Shown in pieces: positions 49,531 through 60,583 of a stretch of DNA of 64,000 nt (positions are counted from its first letter, which is position 1; each line of letters opens with the position of its first letter). The notes below the pieces were generated by a model that was not told where the DNA came from, did no database searches, and saw nothing but the letters and a program-made list of their open reading frames with translations. Location: contig CP091727.1 in assembly GCA_022009855.1 (NCBI GenBank), forward strand, positions 1,674,001-1,738,000. Reading direction: 5' to 3'. The DNA is from Lentisphaeria bacterium (lineage in GTDB: Bacteria; Verrucomicrobiota; Lentisphaeria; Victivallales; Victivallaceae). The position numbers were made by a program, and so were the translations under genes.

Positions 49531-51339
49531 ATGGCAAAACTTGAACTGATCCGCAACTTCTGCATCATCGCGCACATCGATCACGGCAAATCCACGCTGG
49601 CCGACCGGCTGCTCGAACTGACCGGAACGGTCGCCGTCCGCGATCTGCAGGAGCAGCTCCTCGACGGGATGGATCTCGAACGCGAACGCGGCATTACCAT
49701 CAAGTCCCATCCGGTCCGGATGCACTACTCCTTCTCCGATGGGAACACCTATGAACTCAATCTCATCGACACGCCCGGACACGTCGACTTCACCTACGAG
49801 GTCTCCCGTTCGCTCGGCGCCTGCGAAGGCGCTCTGCTGCTGATCGACGCCACGCAAGGGGTGCAGGCGCAGACCGTCGCCAACGTCAACCTCGCCTTCC
49901 GGCAGAATCTCAAGATCATTCCGGTGATCAACAAGATCGACCTGCCTGCGGCCAATCTGCCGCTCTGCTACGAGCAGATGGAGGAGATCCTCGCGCTTCC
50001 CCGCGAAGAGGCGCTCTGCGTCAGCGGCAAGACCGGCGAGGGGGTTCCGGAACTGCTTCGCGCGATCGTCGAACGCATTCCCCACCCGACCGTCACCGAC
50101 GAGCCGGGGTCGTCGGCGCTGATCTTCGACTCCAACTACGACGCCTACCGCGGGGTGGTGAACTATGTGCGGGTCCGCAACGGGGAGTTCCGGCGCGGCA
50201 TGCGCATCCGCCTCTTCAGCAACGGCATCGAAAGCGAAATCAAGGAGGTCGGCTTCTTCAGCCCCGAAATGCGGGCCGACGAGGCGCTCTCCGCCGGTTC
50301 GGTCGGCTACCTGATTCCGAACCTCAAGAGCCCCTCCGACACCCGGATGGGCGACACCATCACCGACGTCAAGAATCCCTGCCGGGAACCGCTGCCCGGA
50401 TTTCAGGAGATCCGGCCGATGGTGTTCAGCGGCATCTATCCGATCGACACCGCCGACTACGAGCAGCTCAAGGCGAGCATGGCGAAACTGCAGCTCAACG
50501 ACGCCGCCTTTCTCTATCAGGCGGAAACCTCCGCGGCGCTCGGATTCGGCTTCCGCTGCGGTTTCCTCGGGCTGCTTCACATGGAGATCATCCAGGAGCG
50601 GCTGCGGCGCGAATACAACTGCGACATCATCGCCACCTATCCTTCGGTGATCTATCACGTCTACATGAAGTCCGGAGAAAAGATCGACGTGGACAATCCG
50701 GTCTTCCTGCCCGATCCCTCCGGCATCGACCGAATTGAGGAGCCGATCATCAACTGCCGGATCATGGTCCCGACCGCCTACATCGGCGACGTGATGAATC
50801 TGGTCATGAGCAAGCGCGGCGTCTGCACTGCGACCGATTCGGTCGACGCCGGGCATGTGATCATCACCGCCGAGATGCCGATGCATGAGATTCTGATCGA
50901 CTTTCACGACAAGCTCAAATCGATCACCCGCGGCTACGGCAGCATGGATTATGAACCGGCCGGATACCGCGCCGACAAGCTGGTCAAGCTCGACATCCTG
51001 GTCAACGGCGAACCGGTGGACGCCTTCAGTTCGATCGTCCACACCGACATGGCCTACTCCCGCGGCCGCCAGCTCGCCGAACGGCTGAAGGAGGTGATTC
51101 CGCCGCAGATGTTCCAGATCGCCATTCAGGCGGCAGTCGGCGGCAAGGTGATCGCCCGCGAAAGCATCCGGCAGCTCCGCAAGAACGTGCTGGCCAAGTG
51201 TTACGGCGGCGACATCACCCGCAAGCGCAAGCTGCTCGAAAAGCAGAAGGAGGGCAAGAAGCGCATGAAGCTGATCGGTCAGGTGAACATTCCGCAGGAG
51301 GCGTTCGTCGCCGTGCTCAAGGCGTCGGAACTCAATTAA
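49531..51339 (+). CDS. lepA: elongation factor 4 (back-translocase)
   Basis: Intact 602 aa. G domain: AHIDHGKSTLADRLLEL, GMDLERERGITIKSH, DTPGHVDFTYEVSRS, NKIDLPAANL. Then domain II and III, GFGFRCGFLGLLHMEII, and the LepA-specific C-terminal domain (GSMDYEPAGYRADKLVKLDI, REKR-like basic tail KRKLLEKQKEGKKRMKLIG). Ribosomal GTPase acting on stalled or mispositioned tRNA. Fourteen bases separate it from lepB. Confidence 0.97.
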   Translation: MAKLELIRNFCIIAHIDHGKSTLADRLLELTGTVAVRDLQEQLLDGMDLERERGITIKSHPVRMHYSFSDGNTYELNLIDTPGHVDFTYEVSRSLGACEGALLLIDATQGVQAQTVANVNLAFRQNLKIIPVINKIDLPAANLPLCYEQMEEILALPREEALCVSGKTGEGVPELLRAIVERIPHPTVTDEPGSSALIFDSNYDAYRGVVNYVRVRNGEFRRGMRIRLFSNGIESEIKEVGFFSPEMRADEALSAGSVGYLIPNLKSPSDTRMGDTITDVKNPCREPLPGFQEIRPMVFSGIYPIDTADYEQLKASMAKLQLNDAAFLYQAETSAALGFGFRCGFLGLLHMEIIQERLRREYNCDIIATYPSVIYHVYMKSGEKIDVDNPVFLPDPSGIDRIEEPIINCRIMVPTAYIGDVMNLVMSKRGVCTATDSVDAGHVIITAEMPMHEILIDFHDKLKSITRGYGSMDYEPAGYRADKLVKLDILVNGEPVDAFSSIVHTDMAYSRGRQLAERLKEVIPPQMFQIAIQAAVGGKVIARESIRQLRKNVLAKCYGGDITRKRKLLEKQKEGKKRMKLIGQVNIPQEAFVAVLKASELN

Positions 51340-51353
51340 GAGAGGAGAGCACC

Positions 51354-52572
51354 ATGGGGGAGAATCCGGGATTTCTGCGGCGGTATTTCGCCGGAATCTT
51401 CAGCCGCAGACAGAAGGCGATGAACAAGTTCGTCGCGGAGATGCGGCTCCGCCGCCATGCAGACGACGACATTCTTTCTCCGACGGTCCGCGCCGATCTG
51501 GATGCGCTGATCGACGAGGCGCGCTCCGCCGATCCGGCCCGGATGAAGGAGCTGGCGGAGAGGTACGAGCGGATTGCACCTCCGTACCGCCACCGGAAGA
51601 TCCGCGAACTGCTCGATCTGCTGCTGGTGGTCGGCGCGGTCGCCTTCGGCATCCGGGGGCTCTACTTCCAGCCCTTCCGGATTCCGACCAGCAGCATGCA
51701 GCCGACGCTGTATGGAATCCACTTCATGGAGCGGGAGAACGCCTCCAATCCGCTGTTGGGGAGACTGCCGCAGCCGATCAACTGGCTGCTCTTCTCCGCG
51801 CGCCCGGCGAAACTGGAGATCCGCGCGGAAGGCGAACTTGATCTCGACTCCTTCCGCCCCGCCGGGGACGGGGTGTCGGACAGCACCGCCTTCCGCATCG
51901 GTCCTGAGGAGTACAAGCTCCCCGGCGACTTCCGCAAGGTGGAGGAGTACTCCAATCTGGAGCTGTCGCGCCCCTACCGGCCGGGGGAGGTGGTGTGCGA
52001 CGGATTCCTCTCGCTGGGGGATCATCTTTTTTGTCGAACGGTTCTCGCTCTACCTCTTCCCGCTCCGGCGCGGGGACATTGTCGTCTTCAATACCGACGG
52101 GCTGATCGCCGACAGCCGGAAGCTCTCCGACGTCAGCGGCTTCTACTACATCAAGCGGCTGGTCGGCCTGCCCGGCGACACGCTGAAGATCGTCGACAAC
52201 GTCCTGCACGTCAAGCCGCGCGGTGAAAAGGAGTTCCGGCCGATCGCCGAATTCAATCCGGTCTTTGAGAAGCTCTACAGCGGCAAGGGGGGGTATCAGG
52301 GACACCTCAACTTCATGGGACATCACCTGGCCGCGCCCGGCTCGGAGTATGTGGTTCCGGAGGATCACTACTTCATGATGGGGGACAACTCGCAGTTCAG
52401 TCTCGACAGCCGCTTCTTCGGCGCGGTTCCCCGGGAGAATCTGGTCGGCAAGGCGTGGATCGTCTTCTGGCCGTTCAGCCGCCGCTGGGGCCGCATCGAC
52501 CGCGTCGGCCCGGTGGACGCTCCCACCGGCGAGGCCCGTCGCGGCACCTTCCCGGTGATGTATCGGCAGTAG
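51354..52572 (+). CDS. lepB: signal peptidase I (one frameshift)
   Basis: About 405 aa, long for the family because of an insert after the first box. Cytoplasmic N-terminus, one membrane segment (LLDLLLVVGAVAFGIRGLYF), catalytic Ser in PTSSMQPTL, a T6 run at 52027-52032 that breaks the frame (five T gives GDHLFVERFSLYLF), Lys in YYIKRLVGLPGD and the box MGDNSQFSLDSRFFG. Cleaves signal peptides of the secreted proteins in this region. Co-transcribed with lepA. Confidence 0.93.
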
Positions 52573-52649
52573 GAGTTCCGCAGAACCGGGCCGGGGAGGC
52601 GGTTGCGGAGGTTCCTTCGCCTTCCCGTGGAGGAAAACGCCCGCCGGAA

Positions 52650-52678
52650 TTGAAAATCAACGGTTGCGGTGATATATT
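52650..52678 (+). promoter_or_regulatory. glnN promoter
   Basis: TTGAAA (52650-52655), 17 bp, TATATT (52673-52678), 50 bp before the ATG. Confidence 0.65.
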
Positions 52679-52727
52679 TCTCCGATCTGTATTCTGGTAA
52701 TTTTTTTCTGGAGAAAGGCGGTCGGTC

Positions 52728-54869
52728 ATGAGCAGCGAAGCCAGACGTTGGGCGATACGGGATATTGCGGCGGATCCGGTGCCGGCGGCAGGGAACGAAC
52801 TCCCCGCCGGGCAGCCGGATGAACTGTACGGCGACGAGGTGTTCAACCTCGCTTCGATGAAGGAGTACCTGCCGAGCGCGGTATTCGCCAAACTTCTGCG
52901 CACCGTGCTGGAGCGCGCCCCGCTCGATCCGGAGATCGCCGGCGAGGTCGCCCACGCGATGAAGGAGTGGGCGATCCACAAAGGCGCCACCCACTATACC
53001 CACTGGTTCCAGCCGCTCACCGGCGCGACGGCGGAGAAGCACGACGCCTTCCTCGAACCCGACGGCAACGGCGGCGTCATTATGAAGTTCTCGGGGAAAA
53101 ATCTGGTGGTCGGTGAGTCGGACGCCTCCAGCTTTCCCTCCGGCGGACTGCGCTCCACCTTCGAGGCGCGCGGCTATACCGCCTGGGATCCGACCAGCCC
53201 CGCCTTCATCAAACGGACCGCCGCCGGGGCGACGCTCTGCATCCCCACCGCCTTCTGCAGCTACACCGGTGAAGCGCTCGACAAGAAGACCCCGCTGCTG
53301 CGCTCGATCCACGCCCTTTCGCGCCAGATCGAACGGATGCTCCGGGTCTTTGAGGTGGAGGAGGGCGGCACGCCGGAGATCACCCTCGGCGCCGAACAGG
53401 AGTACTTTCTCATCGACCGGCGGCTCTACCTCTGCCGTCCCGACCTGATTCAGACCGGGCGGACGCTGTTCGGCGCGCCGCCGCCGAAGCATCAGCAGCT
53501 CGACGATCACTACTACGGTGCGATCAAGCCCCGGGTGCTCGCCTTTATGACCGACGTGGACCGGACGCTCTGGAAACTGGGGATTCCGGCGAAGACCCGC
53601 CACAACGAGGCGGCTCCGGCACAGTTCGAAATCGCTTCGGTCTTCGAGGAGTTGAACCTGGCCAGCGACCACAACATGATCACGATGGATGTGCTGCGCG
53701 AAGCGGCGGACCGGCACGGCTTCGTCTGCCTGATGCACGAGAAGCCGTTCGAGGGAGTCAACGGATCGGGCAAGCACAACAACTGGTCATTCGGCACCAA
53801 CCGGCTCAATCTGCTCAGTCCCGGCAAGGATCCGATCCGCAATGCGATGTTCATGACCGCGATTGCGGCGGTCATCATGGGAATCGACCGCCATGGGGAG
53901 CTGCTCCGCATGGCGACCGCGAATTCCGGCAACAGCTACCGGCTCGGCGCGAACGAGGCGCCGCCGCCGGTGATCTCGATCTACCTCGGTGAACAGCTTA
54001 CTTCTGTGATCGACGAGATCGAATTCGGCGAGACCGCCGGCAGTTCCGGCAAGCGTCGGCCGATGCAGCTCTGCGTCGATACGCTTCCGCCGCTGCCGCA
54101 GGATGCGACCGATCGCAACCGGACCAGTCCGTTTGCCTACACCGGGAACAAGTTCGAATTTCGTTCGCCCGGTTCGAGCCAGTCCTGCGCCGGGCCGAAC
54201 GTGGTGCTCAACACCGTGGTCGCGGAGGCGCTCGACGAGATCCTTACCGAGCTTGAAGCGCTGCCGCGCGAGAGCTTTCACGTCGGCCTGCAGGAGGTGC
54301 TGCGCCGGGTGATTCACGAGCATCGACGGATCGTCTTCAATGGCGACAACTACTCCGCGGACTGGCTGGCCGAGGCGAAGAAGCGCGGGTTGCCGATCCT
54401 GCGTTCGGTGCCGGAGGCGCTGGCGGTGCTGACCGAGGAGAAGAACATCCGCCTCTTCGAGAAGTACGGGGTGTTCACCGAGAGCGAGCTGCGTTCCCGC
54501 TACGAGGTCTATCTCGGGGAGTTCCGGACTCGGACCCGGATCGAGGGTGAGCTGGCGCTGACCATGTCGCGCACACTGATCAATCCGGCGGTGATGAAAT
54601 ATCTGGCGACCGTCGGCCGGGCCGCGGATGCACTGGCGGAGAATCCGGCGCTGGATGAACTGCGGCGGAACGCTTCGGCGGTCGGCGAACTCTACACCAA
54701 GCTTGCTTCGGCCGAGCGGATGCTCGAATCGACGCTGCACGGCGATAATCCGGAGGCGATCCGGGGGGCGCTCGCCGAACTGCGCCGGCTGGTGGACCGG
54801 CTGGAGAAGATGGTCGACGACGAGCTCTGGCCGCTGCCGAAGTACCGCGAACTGCTTTTCATCTACTGA
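52728..54869 (+). CDS. glnN: type III glutamine synthetase
   Basis: Intact 713 aa, normal for GSIII. FNLASMKEYLPSAVF, HYTHWFQPLTGATAEKHDAF, GESDASSFPSGGLRSTFEARG, GAEQEYFLIDRRLYL, KTRHNEAAPAQFEIASVFEE, EKPFEGVNGSGKHNNWSFGT and RSPGSSQSCAGPN are the GSIII metal, ATP and glutamate motifs. Makes glutamine from glutamate and ammonia; hexameric double-ring enzyme. Stands alone with its own promoter. Confidence 0.97.
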   Translation: MSSEARRWAIRDIAADPVPAAGNELPAGQPDELYGDEVFNLASMKEYLPSAVFAKLLRTVLERAPLDPEIAGEVAHAMKEWAIHKGATHYTHWFQPLTGATAEKHDAFLEPDGNGGVIMKFSGKNLVVGESDASSFPSGGLRSTFEARGYTAWDPTSPAFIKRTAAGATLCIPTAFCSYTGEALDKKTPLLRSIHALSRQIERMLRVFEVEEGGTPEITLGAEQEYFLIDRRLYLCRPDLIQTGRTLFGAPPPKHQQLDDHYYGAIKPRVLAFMTDVDRTLWKLGIPAKTRHNEAAPAQFEIASVFEELNLASDHNMITMDVLREAADRHGFVCLMHEKPFEGVNGSGKHNNWSFGTNRLNLLSPGKDPIRNAMFMTAIAAVIMGIDRHGELLRMATANSGNSYRLGANEAPPPVISIYLGEQLTSVIDEIEFGETAGSSGKRRPMQLCVDTLPPLPQDATDRNRTSPFAYTGNKFEFRSPGSSQSCAGPNVVLNTVVAEALDEILTELEALPRESFHVGLQEVLRRVIHEHRRIVFNGDNYSADWLAEAKKRGLPILRSVPEALAVLTEEKNIRLFEKYGVFTESELRSRYEVYLGEFRTRTRIEGELALTMSRTLINPAVMKYLATVGRAADALAENPALDELRRNASAVGELYTKLASAERMLESTLHGDNPEAIRGALAELRRLVDRLEKMVDDELWPLPKYRELLFIY

Positions 54870-55288
54870 TTCGATCCGGCTCAGGAGATGATGTGACGGG
54901 GGCTGGAGTTCTCCATCAGCATCGTCACGGCCCAGACCAGCGCGTCCAGCCGGTCGGGGCTGTCGCCGCTCTCCGGGCGGAAGGTGGTCATCTGCTCCTC
55001 CAGTTCGGGAAGCGCCCCAGGTGGTGCACCCGCCGCTGTTCGTAGAGGGCGGCGACCGGTTCGGCGCGTTCGATTTTGCCCCGCATCGCCCGCACCGCCC
55101 GGAAACTCACGTCGGCATCGATGGAGCGGAGCACGGTTTCGATGAGGTCGCCGCCATTGTTCACCTCGCCTGCGATTCGGTCGGCGTGGAAGCGGTGATA
55201 TTCGGGTAAGCGCCCAGCCAGCCCCATCTGGATTTGAGTCAGACAGTGTGGTATGTTCTTCCACAAACCGTAATAATGGGAGAACGGC

Positions 55289-55633
55289 ATGGGACGCGAA
55301 GGACGAGATTATTGGGAGGCGCAACTGTCCGAATATTGGGACAGCGGTCTGACGATTCAAGAATACAGCGAACTGAAGGAACTTCCTTACGAAAGTACTC
55401 GCCGCTGGATCCGAGTGTTGCAAAAGGCACGCCAGGATGATGCGAGCGACCCTGAATCGCTGGAGCTGGTAGAGGTCAAACCATTGCAGACAGATGCAAG
55501 GAATGGTTCCGGGATTCGGTTGCTGGTTGACGGCATAGAAATCGCAATCGAGAAAGGTTTCGATGGCACTACACTGTCCGAAGTGTTGAATCTACTCAAG
55601 GCACGGTCATGTTCGGCATCAGCGGCTCGGTAA
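55289..55633 (+). CDS. tnpA: IS66 TnpA, element C
   Basis: Intact 114 aa, same family as A and B; overlaps tnpB by 25 nt. Confidence 0.92.
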   Translation: MGREGRDYWEAQLSEYWDSGLTIQEYSELKELPYESTRRWIRVLQKARQDDASDPESLELVEVKPLQTDARNGSGIRLLVDGIEIAIEKGFDGTTLSEVLNLLKARSCSASAAR

Positions 55634-55959
55634 AGATCTACTACTGCCCAACTCCGATAAACCTGCGAAAATCGTTCGACGGTCTCGCAGGGGCGGTGGA
55701 AGAGTATATCAAGCAGGATCCGGAATCAGGTCATGTGTTCGCCTTCTTCAGCCGGAATAAAAAGCTGGTGAAGTTACTGCAATGGGAGGACGGCGGTTTT
55801 GTGATCTGGATGAAACGACTTGAGCAGGGAGGCTTTCATATTCCTCAATCCGTTGATGGCCGGATCGAATTGACCTGTCGAGAGCTTGCAGCGATCTTGT
55901 CAGGGATCAAACCGCAGCGTTATTACAAAAGATACTCGAAAAGTCTTGACAGAGCTTGA
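55609..55959 (+). CDS. tnpB: IS66 TnpB, element C
   Basis: Intact 116 aa, KIYYCPTPINLRKSFDGLAG, FAFFSRNKKLVKLLQWEDGG. ATG inside the end of tnpA. Confidence 0.93.
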   Translation: MFGISGSVKIYYCPTPINLRKSFDGLAGAVEEYIKQDPESGHVFAFFSRNKKLVKLLQWEDGGFVIWMKRLEQGGFHIPQSVDGRIELTCRELAAILSGIKPQRYYKRYSKSLDRA

Positions 55960-55990
55960 AACTTGAGGAAGTTTCCGGTATATTTTCATT

Positions 55991-57476
55991 ATGATATTAC
56001 CGGAAGTTACAACATTGGCAGAGGCGCGAGTCGCTATCCGAGATCTGGCTGAGGAAGTTGAAAAGCTCAGCAATGAGCTGGCGTGGTTCAGACGGCAGTT
56101 GTTCGGTTCCAAAACGGAACATTATATTCCCCGGGATGACACGCCCTCGCTTTTTCCCGAAGAGATGTCACCTGAATCCCCGAAAGAAGTCCCTACGGCT
56201 ACGGTAGCCGAACATGAACGGAAAGTCCGTCAAGCGAATGCGCTTTCCGAGATTCCCGCCGACCTGCCGCGGGAAGAACGCGTGATCGATGTTCCAGAAG
56301 AAGAGCGTCTGGGAATGATTCTGATCGGTTATGATGAAAGCGAGCGGATCGCTTATCGAACCGGGTTGTATGTGATTCATTTCAAACGCGCCAAATATGC
56401 CGATCCCTCGGACACGCTGCGCGGTGTTGTTACGGCTCCCGCCCCGGGGATGTGTTTGATTCAGTCAGCGGCAGAACCCGTTATGACGCCTCTTTCATTG
56501 CCAAAGTTGTTGCGGATAAAGTGGAGAATGCCATCCCCCTGGAACGTCAGGCGCGGATGTTCGGCAACGAGAGACTTCCGGTGGCTCCGTCTACGCTGGA
56601 AGATCTCTACAAACGTACGGCAGACGCTTTGCAGCCCCTTTATGAGCGGATGGTCGACCGGATTATGCAATGCGATATCCTCCATGCGGACGAAACATTC
56701 ATCAAATTGATGGCCAAGGGAGCAAAGAAGTGTAAGCAAGCGTATTTGTGGTGCCGATTGACGGGAGTCGGTCCGCCGATGACAGCTTATCACTTTTCGC
56801 CGTCCCGGTCCCGGGATGTTGCAGAAAGTCTGCTCGGAGATTACCCGGAACAATCATCAGAGACTCTTACGTGGCCTATGAAAAACTGGACTGCGAGGTT
56901 GCCTGTTGCTGGGCTCATGTCCGCAGACGTTTTCTGCAAGCTGTTGAAAGAGGATATACGAAAGCAGAGGCTCCGCTGAAACTGATACAAGCCCTGTACC
57001 GGATTGAGCGTGTGGCAAAAGAGCGGGCAGAAAAAAAGGGAACGGATACCGCTCTCTTTCATGCGCGCAAGGAGGCACGCCGGCAATCACAGAAGTTCGT
57101 CCGGGATTTTTTTGAACAGTGCCGAGCTCTCAAAGAGTCGGAACGTCCGTCATCTCCGGTCGCTCAAGCCGTCTCTTATGCGTTGAACATTGAAGAAGAA
57201 CTCAAGAAATTCCTGAAAGATGCCCGGTTAAACATCGACAACAATCCGGCCGAACGGCTCAACCGGGGAATTGCGATCATCCGAAAGAATTGCCTCTTTG
57301 CCGGCAGTGAAGCCGGAGGGCAGCGTCTCGCTATTCTGTATTCGTTCGCTGCGACATGCAAAGCGAACCGTATCTGCTTTCGCAAGTGGCTCGAAGACGT
57401 TCTGCCTCGTTTGAATTCTACTCCGGCAGGGCAGATTGATTCGCTGATCCCAGGGGCGAAACAAAGTAGTCAATGA
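55991..57476 (+). CDS. tnpC: IS66 TnpC, element C (two frameshifts)
   Basis: Same transposase as element A. One G is missing in CCCCGGGG near 56447 and one base near 56844; the Trp codon mutated in A is intact here. With both corrected it is a full-length DDE enzyme of about 495 aa. Confidence 0.9.
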
Positions 57477-57489
57477 GCTCGGGCTCATT

Positions 57490-57540
57490 ATTATGAAGAG
57501 GGAATGCCGTCGGGCGGTCATCATAGCCCGACGGCATTCA
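57490..57540 (+). terminator. IS66 C paired 3' hairpins
   Basis: ATGAGC...GCTCAT just after the tnpC stop (57473-57488), then ATGCCGTCGGGC with GCCCGACGGCAT (57505-57538). IS630 copy 2 sits between the equivalent hairpins of element A. Confidence 0.6.
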
Positions 57541-58577
57541 TCTTTTGGTAAATTCCCACTCAAAAAATCCCTCTTCCTCCTCACCATGGGGCTCACTGGG
57601 CATATACATATTCGGCGACAGCCCGGCCGGCCCACTCGGTCGGCCGACCCGTCATGCTCGCATCGGAGAGTACGTAGAAGTGGCGGTTTCGTCCTCTGGC
57701 AACGGTGACGATGCCGGTTTCATCGGCGTCCCGCCCTGAACTCACTGCCGGATCGACGCCGACGATGATCCGTTCGAACTCTTCCGGAGGCGCCTCCACC
57801 CGGTCGCGTTCGATCATCTCCTGCGTCCAGAGCGCTCCGGCGAAGTCGTCCAGCCAGCGCCCCTCCAGAAATCGCAGCCGCTGGCGTTCCGACAATCCGG
57901 CCAGCGTCTCCTCGAGATATCCTTCCGGAAGGTTTTCCCGGTTCTCCGCCGGATTGAGCTGCATCGAGGCGTAGTTCTGCGGAAACGGCAGCGCGAGACC
58001 GCTCACCGGATCGCGTTTCTCCACGAAGAGCTTGTAGCTCCAGTGGGATTTCCCGGCCGGATTGCAGTCGAAGTAGGCCCGGTTGCGCAATGCCGTACGC
58101 TGAGCGAGCCGGGTCAGCACCGTATTGACCGCCTCATAGCCGATTTCGGAGCACTCATTGAAATAGATGGTGGCGAACTCCTTGCCGAGAATTTTATCCA
58201 CCCGTTCCTCGCCGTCGACACCGGCGAACCAGATCTCCGAATGGTTCGGCAGCCGGACGAACTGATCCTGGCGCGACTCCTTGAATTTCAGGCCGGGAAA
58301 GGCGAGTTTCGCCACCTTCGGCAGCGTATCGAGCAGCACCGACTGCCGGACGCTGTTGCCGTGCAGCCGCAGGATCGCGTGACGGCTGCCCGCCGCCCGC
58401 AGCGCCCGCACCAGAATCGCGTAGACCAGAATGAAGGTTTTTCCCGACCGTGAGCCGCCGAAGAGCAGCACGTAACGGCTTGGACCGGTGAGCAGCCGGA
58501 GCGCTTTTTCCTGAACTGTGGTTTTCTTGAACAATCGTTCCATCTCATCCTTCCCGTTTTCCGGAGGGAGGCGCCGG

Positions 58578-60033
58578 TCAATGGTTGTCCCAGTAGGTGC
58601 TGTTCCAGCGGAAATTTCCGGGGGCGAGCTGGTAGCTCCGGTTGATCCGGGTGTAGAGTTTTCCGGAGTCATCGCAGGTCTCGGAACAGGTTTGCCGCAC
58701 TTTGAGATAGGAGCCGGAGCGGCCGCAGACACTGCCGGAGTAGACGCGCCCTTCGATCCATCCGGCCAGATCGGAGAGCGCGCTGTCGGCGCCGCCGGAG
58801 CGGTAGGTGGTGACGGTGATCACGAGAGTCCGGAGGGTTGATTCGATCATGTTGCGGTCGAGCGGAGACGAGGTGGCGAAAGGGCAGCTCTCCCCCGCCT
58901 CCCAGGCGGGGATTTCCTGATAGCTGCCGTCGGCGGCCATGTGGTAACCGGCCATTTCGGCGGAGACGTGAAATTCGGTCATGTCGACGGAGACGTCTTC
59001 CCGGCTGCCGAGACTGGAACGGTCGCTGGCGCTGTAGTTTTCGAACAGTCCCGGATTGCTGCGGTGCTGGGCTTCGATCTCCACTTCATATTCGATGTCG
59101 GAGCGGCGTTTCGGGGTGATTCTGGTGATGATGCAGTTTTCCTCGCCCCAGTCCGTTGGCGCACTGCCGGTGAGGAGCCGGAATGTGGCGATGTCGTCCG
59201 CGTGCACCTGGTAGCGGGCGTTCCAGATGATCTGCCGGCGGACGGAACCGAGCCGGGCGAAGCTGTGAAACTCCTCCCGCCGGACCGCTTCCAAAAGCCG
59301 GGTGGAGATTTCGCGGGCGGTGAGGGTGATTTCAAAACCGGTCCGCCCGCCGGCAGTGACGGTGCGGCTGTCGAGATAGAAGGAGTTCCCCGCCCACTCC
59401 GCGGGGGGAGAGGAGCGGATGGGCTGCGAGAAACTCCTCCCGGTTTCCGCTGCCGACAAACCACTTCACGCTGCGCCGCCGGATGCCGTCATGCTCCTCC
59501 GTTGCGGAGATGCCGCCGAGCTGGAGCGCGGAGATTTCGCGGGCGGTGACGGTGCAGTCGATTGTGCCGTCGGCACTCTCTCTGCGCTCGTTCGATTCGC
59601 AGACGAAGGCCCCGCCCTCCCAGTCGAGCAGCTGGCCGGGTTCTGGCAGGAGCGCCGCGTCTCCCCGGAAAGTCCGCCACTTCCGGCTCCGGGTGAGGAC
59701 CCCTTCGGCGGAACGTTTCTCCACCGTCTCGCCGACCGCTTCCGCCGAAGCGTGTCCGGCTCCGGTGAAGGTGACGCGGCAGAGTCCGCGGTTGACCGGC
59801 AGAAAGGCGATTGCGGTGACGAAAAGGTTTTCCGACCAGAGGAATCCGGAGCCGTCGTCGGAGGGGAGGCGGAAGGGATCTCCGACGGCCCCCGCCCAGA
59901 GGCGTGCTTCGTCGAGGAGGGCGGCGACGTCGGTTCCGGCGGCATCGGAGACGACGTCCCAGCTGTTTTCGATGGAGAGGAGTCCGGCGGCGTCGATCCG
60001 CAGCGCCGCGTGGCTGTGACTGGTGATTCTCAT
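58578..60033 (-). CDS. unknown phage structural-type protein (one frameshift)
   Basis: About 485 aa upstream of the terminase on the same strand. AAGGAGAAATGCC ribosome site and MRITSHSHAALRIDAAG. Two repeats of a beta-rich domain: GTIDCTVTAREISALQLGG and GFEITLTAREISTRLLEAV. The C-terminal half has NMIESTLRTLVITVTTYRSG and Cys-rich SVCGRSG, RQTCSETCDDSG. A C6 run near 59405 breaks the frame. Gene order beside terminase suggests a tail or head-completion protein; family not recognised. Confidence 0.55.
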
Positions 60034-60115
60034 GGCATTTCTCCTTTGAACTGGCTGTTTCTCAAAGGAAAAATGTCAAACCCGGCGGGAAAATCACCGG
60101 AACCCGCCGCCGGAA

Positions 60116-60583
60116 TCAGTATTCGATCAGCATTGCGGTTTCATCGCAGCAGCTGTGTTTCGGGCACTTGGCGCAGTCGCTCCAGATCTTCTCCGGGAAC
60201 ATCTCCCGGTTGACCGTCCGGAATCCGAGCGCGCGGAAAAATTCGACCTGATAGGTCAGCGTGAAGAGCCGCCAGGAGCTTCGGCGGATCTTCAGCCCGG
60301 CGATGATCGCCTCCACCATCGCCCGGCCGACCCCCTTGCCCTGAAAGCCCGGCTCCACCACCAGCGAACGGACTTCGAGCAGGTCGTTGCCGAAGTCGCG
60401 CACCGCGGCGCAGCCGCGCACGGTCCCGTCGATCTCCGCCACGACGAAGTTGCCGAGGTAGAATCGGATATCCTCCCGGCTCCGCCGCAGCACGATTCCC
60501 CGGGAGGCGTAGATCTCCAGCAGCCGGAAGATCGCGTCGATGTCGCCTTCGGCCGCTTCGCGCACCGTCAGAAGATTTTTCAC
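60116..60583 (-). CDS. GNAT N-acetyltransferase, ArgA/YhbS-like
   Basis: 155 aa from GTG overlapping the accA stop (GTGA). LTVREAAEGDIDAIFRLLE, VVAEIDGTVRGCAAV, acetyl-CoA motif VEPGFQGKGVGRAMVEAI, then RALGFRTVNREMFPEK and a Cys-rich tail CAKCPKHSCCDETA. Similar to N-acetylglutamate synthase-type proteins; arginine synthesis is possible. Translationally coupled to accA. Confidence 0.85.
   Translation of the reverse strand: MKNLLTVREAAEGDIDAIFRLLEIYASRGIVLRRSREDIRFYLGNFVVAEIDGTVRGCAAVRDFGNDLLEVRSLVVEPGFQGKGVGRAMVEAIIAGLKIRRSSWRLFTLTYQVEFFRALGFRTVNREMFPEKIWSDCAKCPKHSCCDETAMLIEY

Larger units (their letters stand above)
55206..57607 (+). mobile_element. IS66-family element C, complete (2402 bp)
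   Basis: Left end GTAAGCGCCCAGCCAGCCCC, right end inverse GTATATGCCCAGTGAGCCCC, 8-bp direct repeats ATATTCGG at 55198-55205 and 57608-57615, the IS66 hallmark. Genes tnpA-tnpB-tnpC inside. It is the only copy here with clean ends and target duplication. Confidence 0.96.
54881..58543 (-). pseudogene. phage terminase large subunit, split by IS66 C (plus one frameshift)
   Basis: ATG 58543 after AAGGATGAG. Walker A LLFGGSRSGKTFILVY, Walker B ATIYFNECSEIGYEAV, then nuclease (RNase H-like) part RIIVGVDPAVSSGRDADETG and GRNRHFYVLSDAS. Interrupted after WAGRAVAEY; beyond the IS HRFHADRIAGEVNNGGDL continues and, after one missing G near 55017, GALPELEEQMTTF, SPDRLDALVWAVTML to the stop. About 417 aa when restored. 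ATP-driven DNA packaging of a prophage. Confidence 0.9.

Noticed and set aside
49486..51042. 518-aa minus-strand frame opposite lepA
   Set aside because: Shadow of the highly conserved lepA coding frame.
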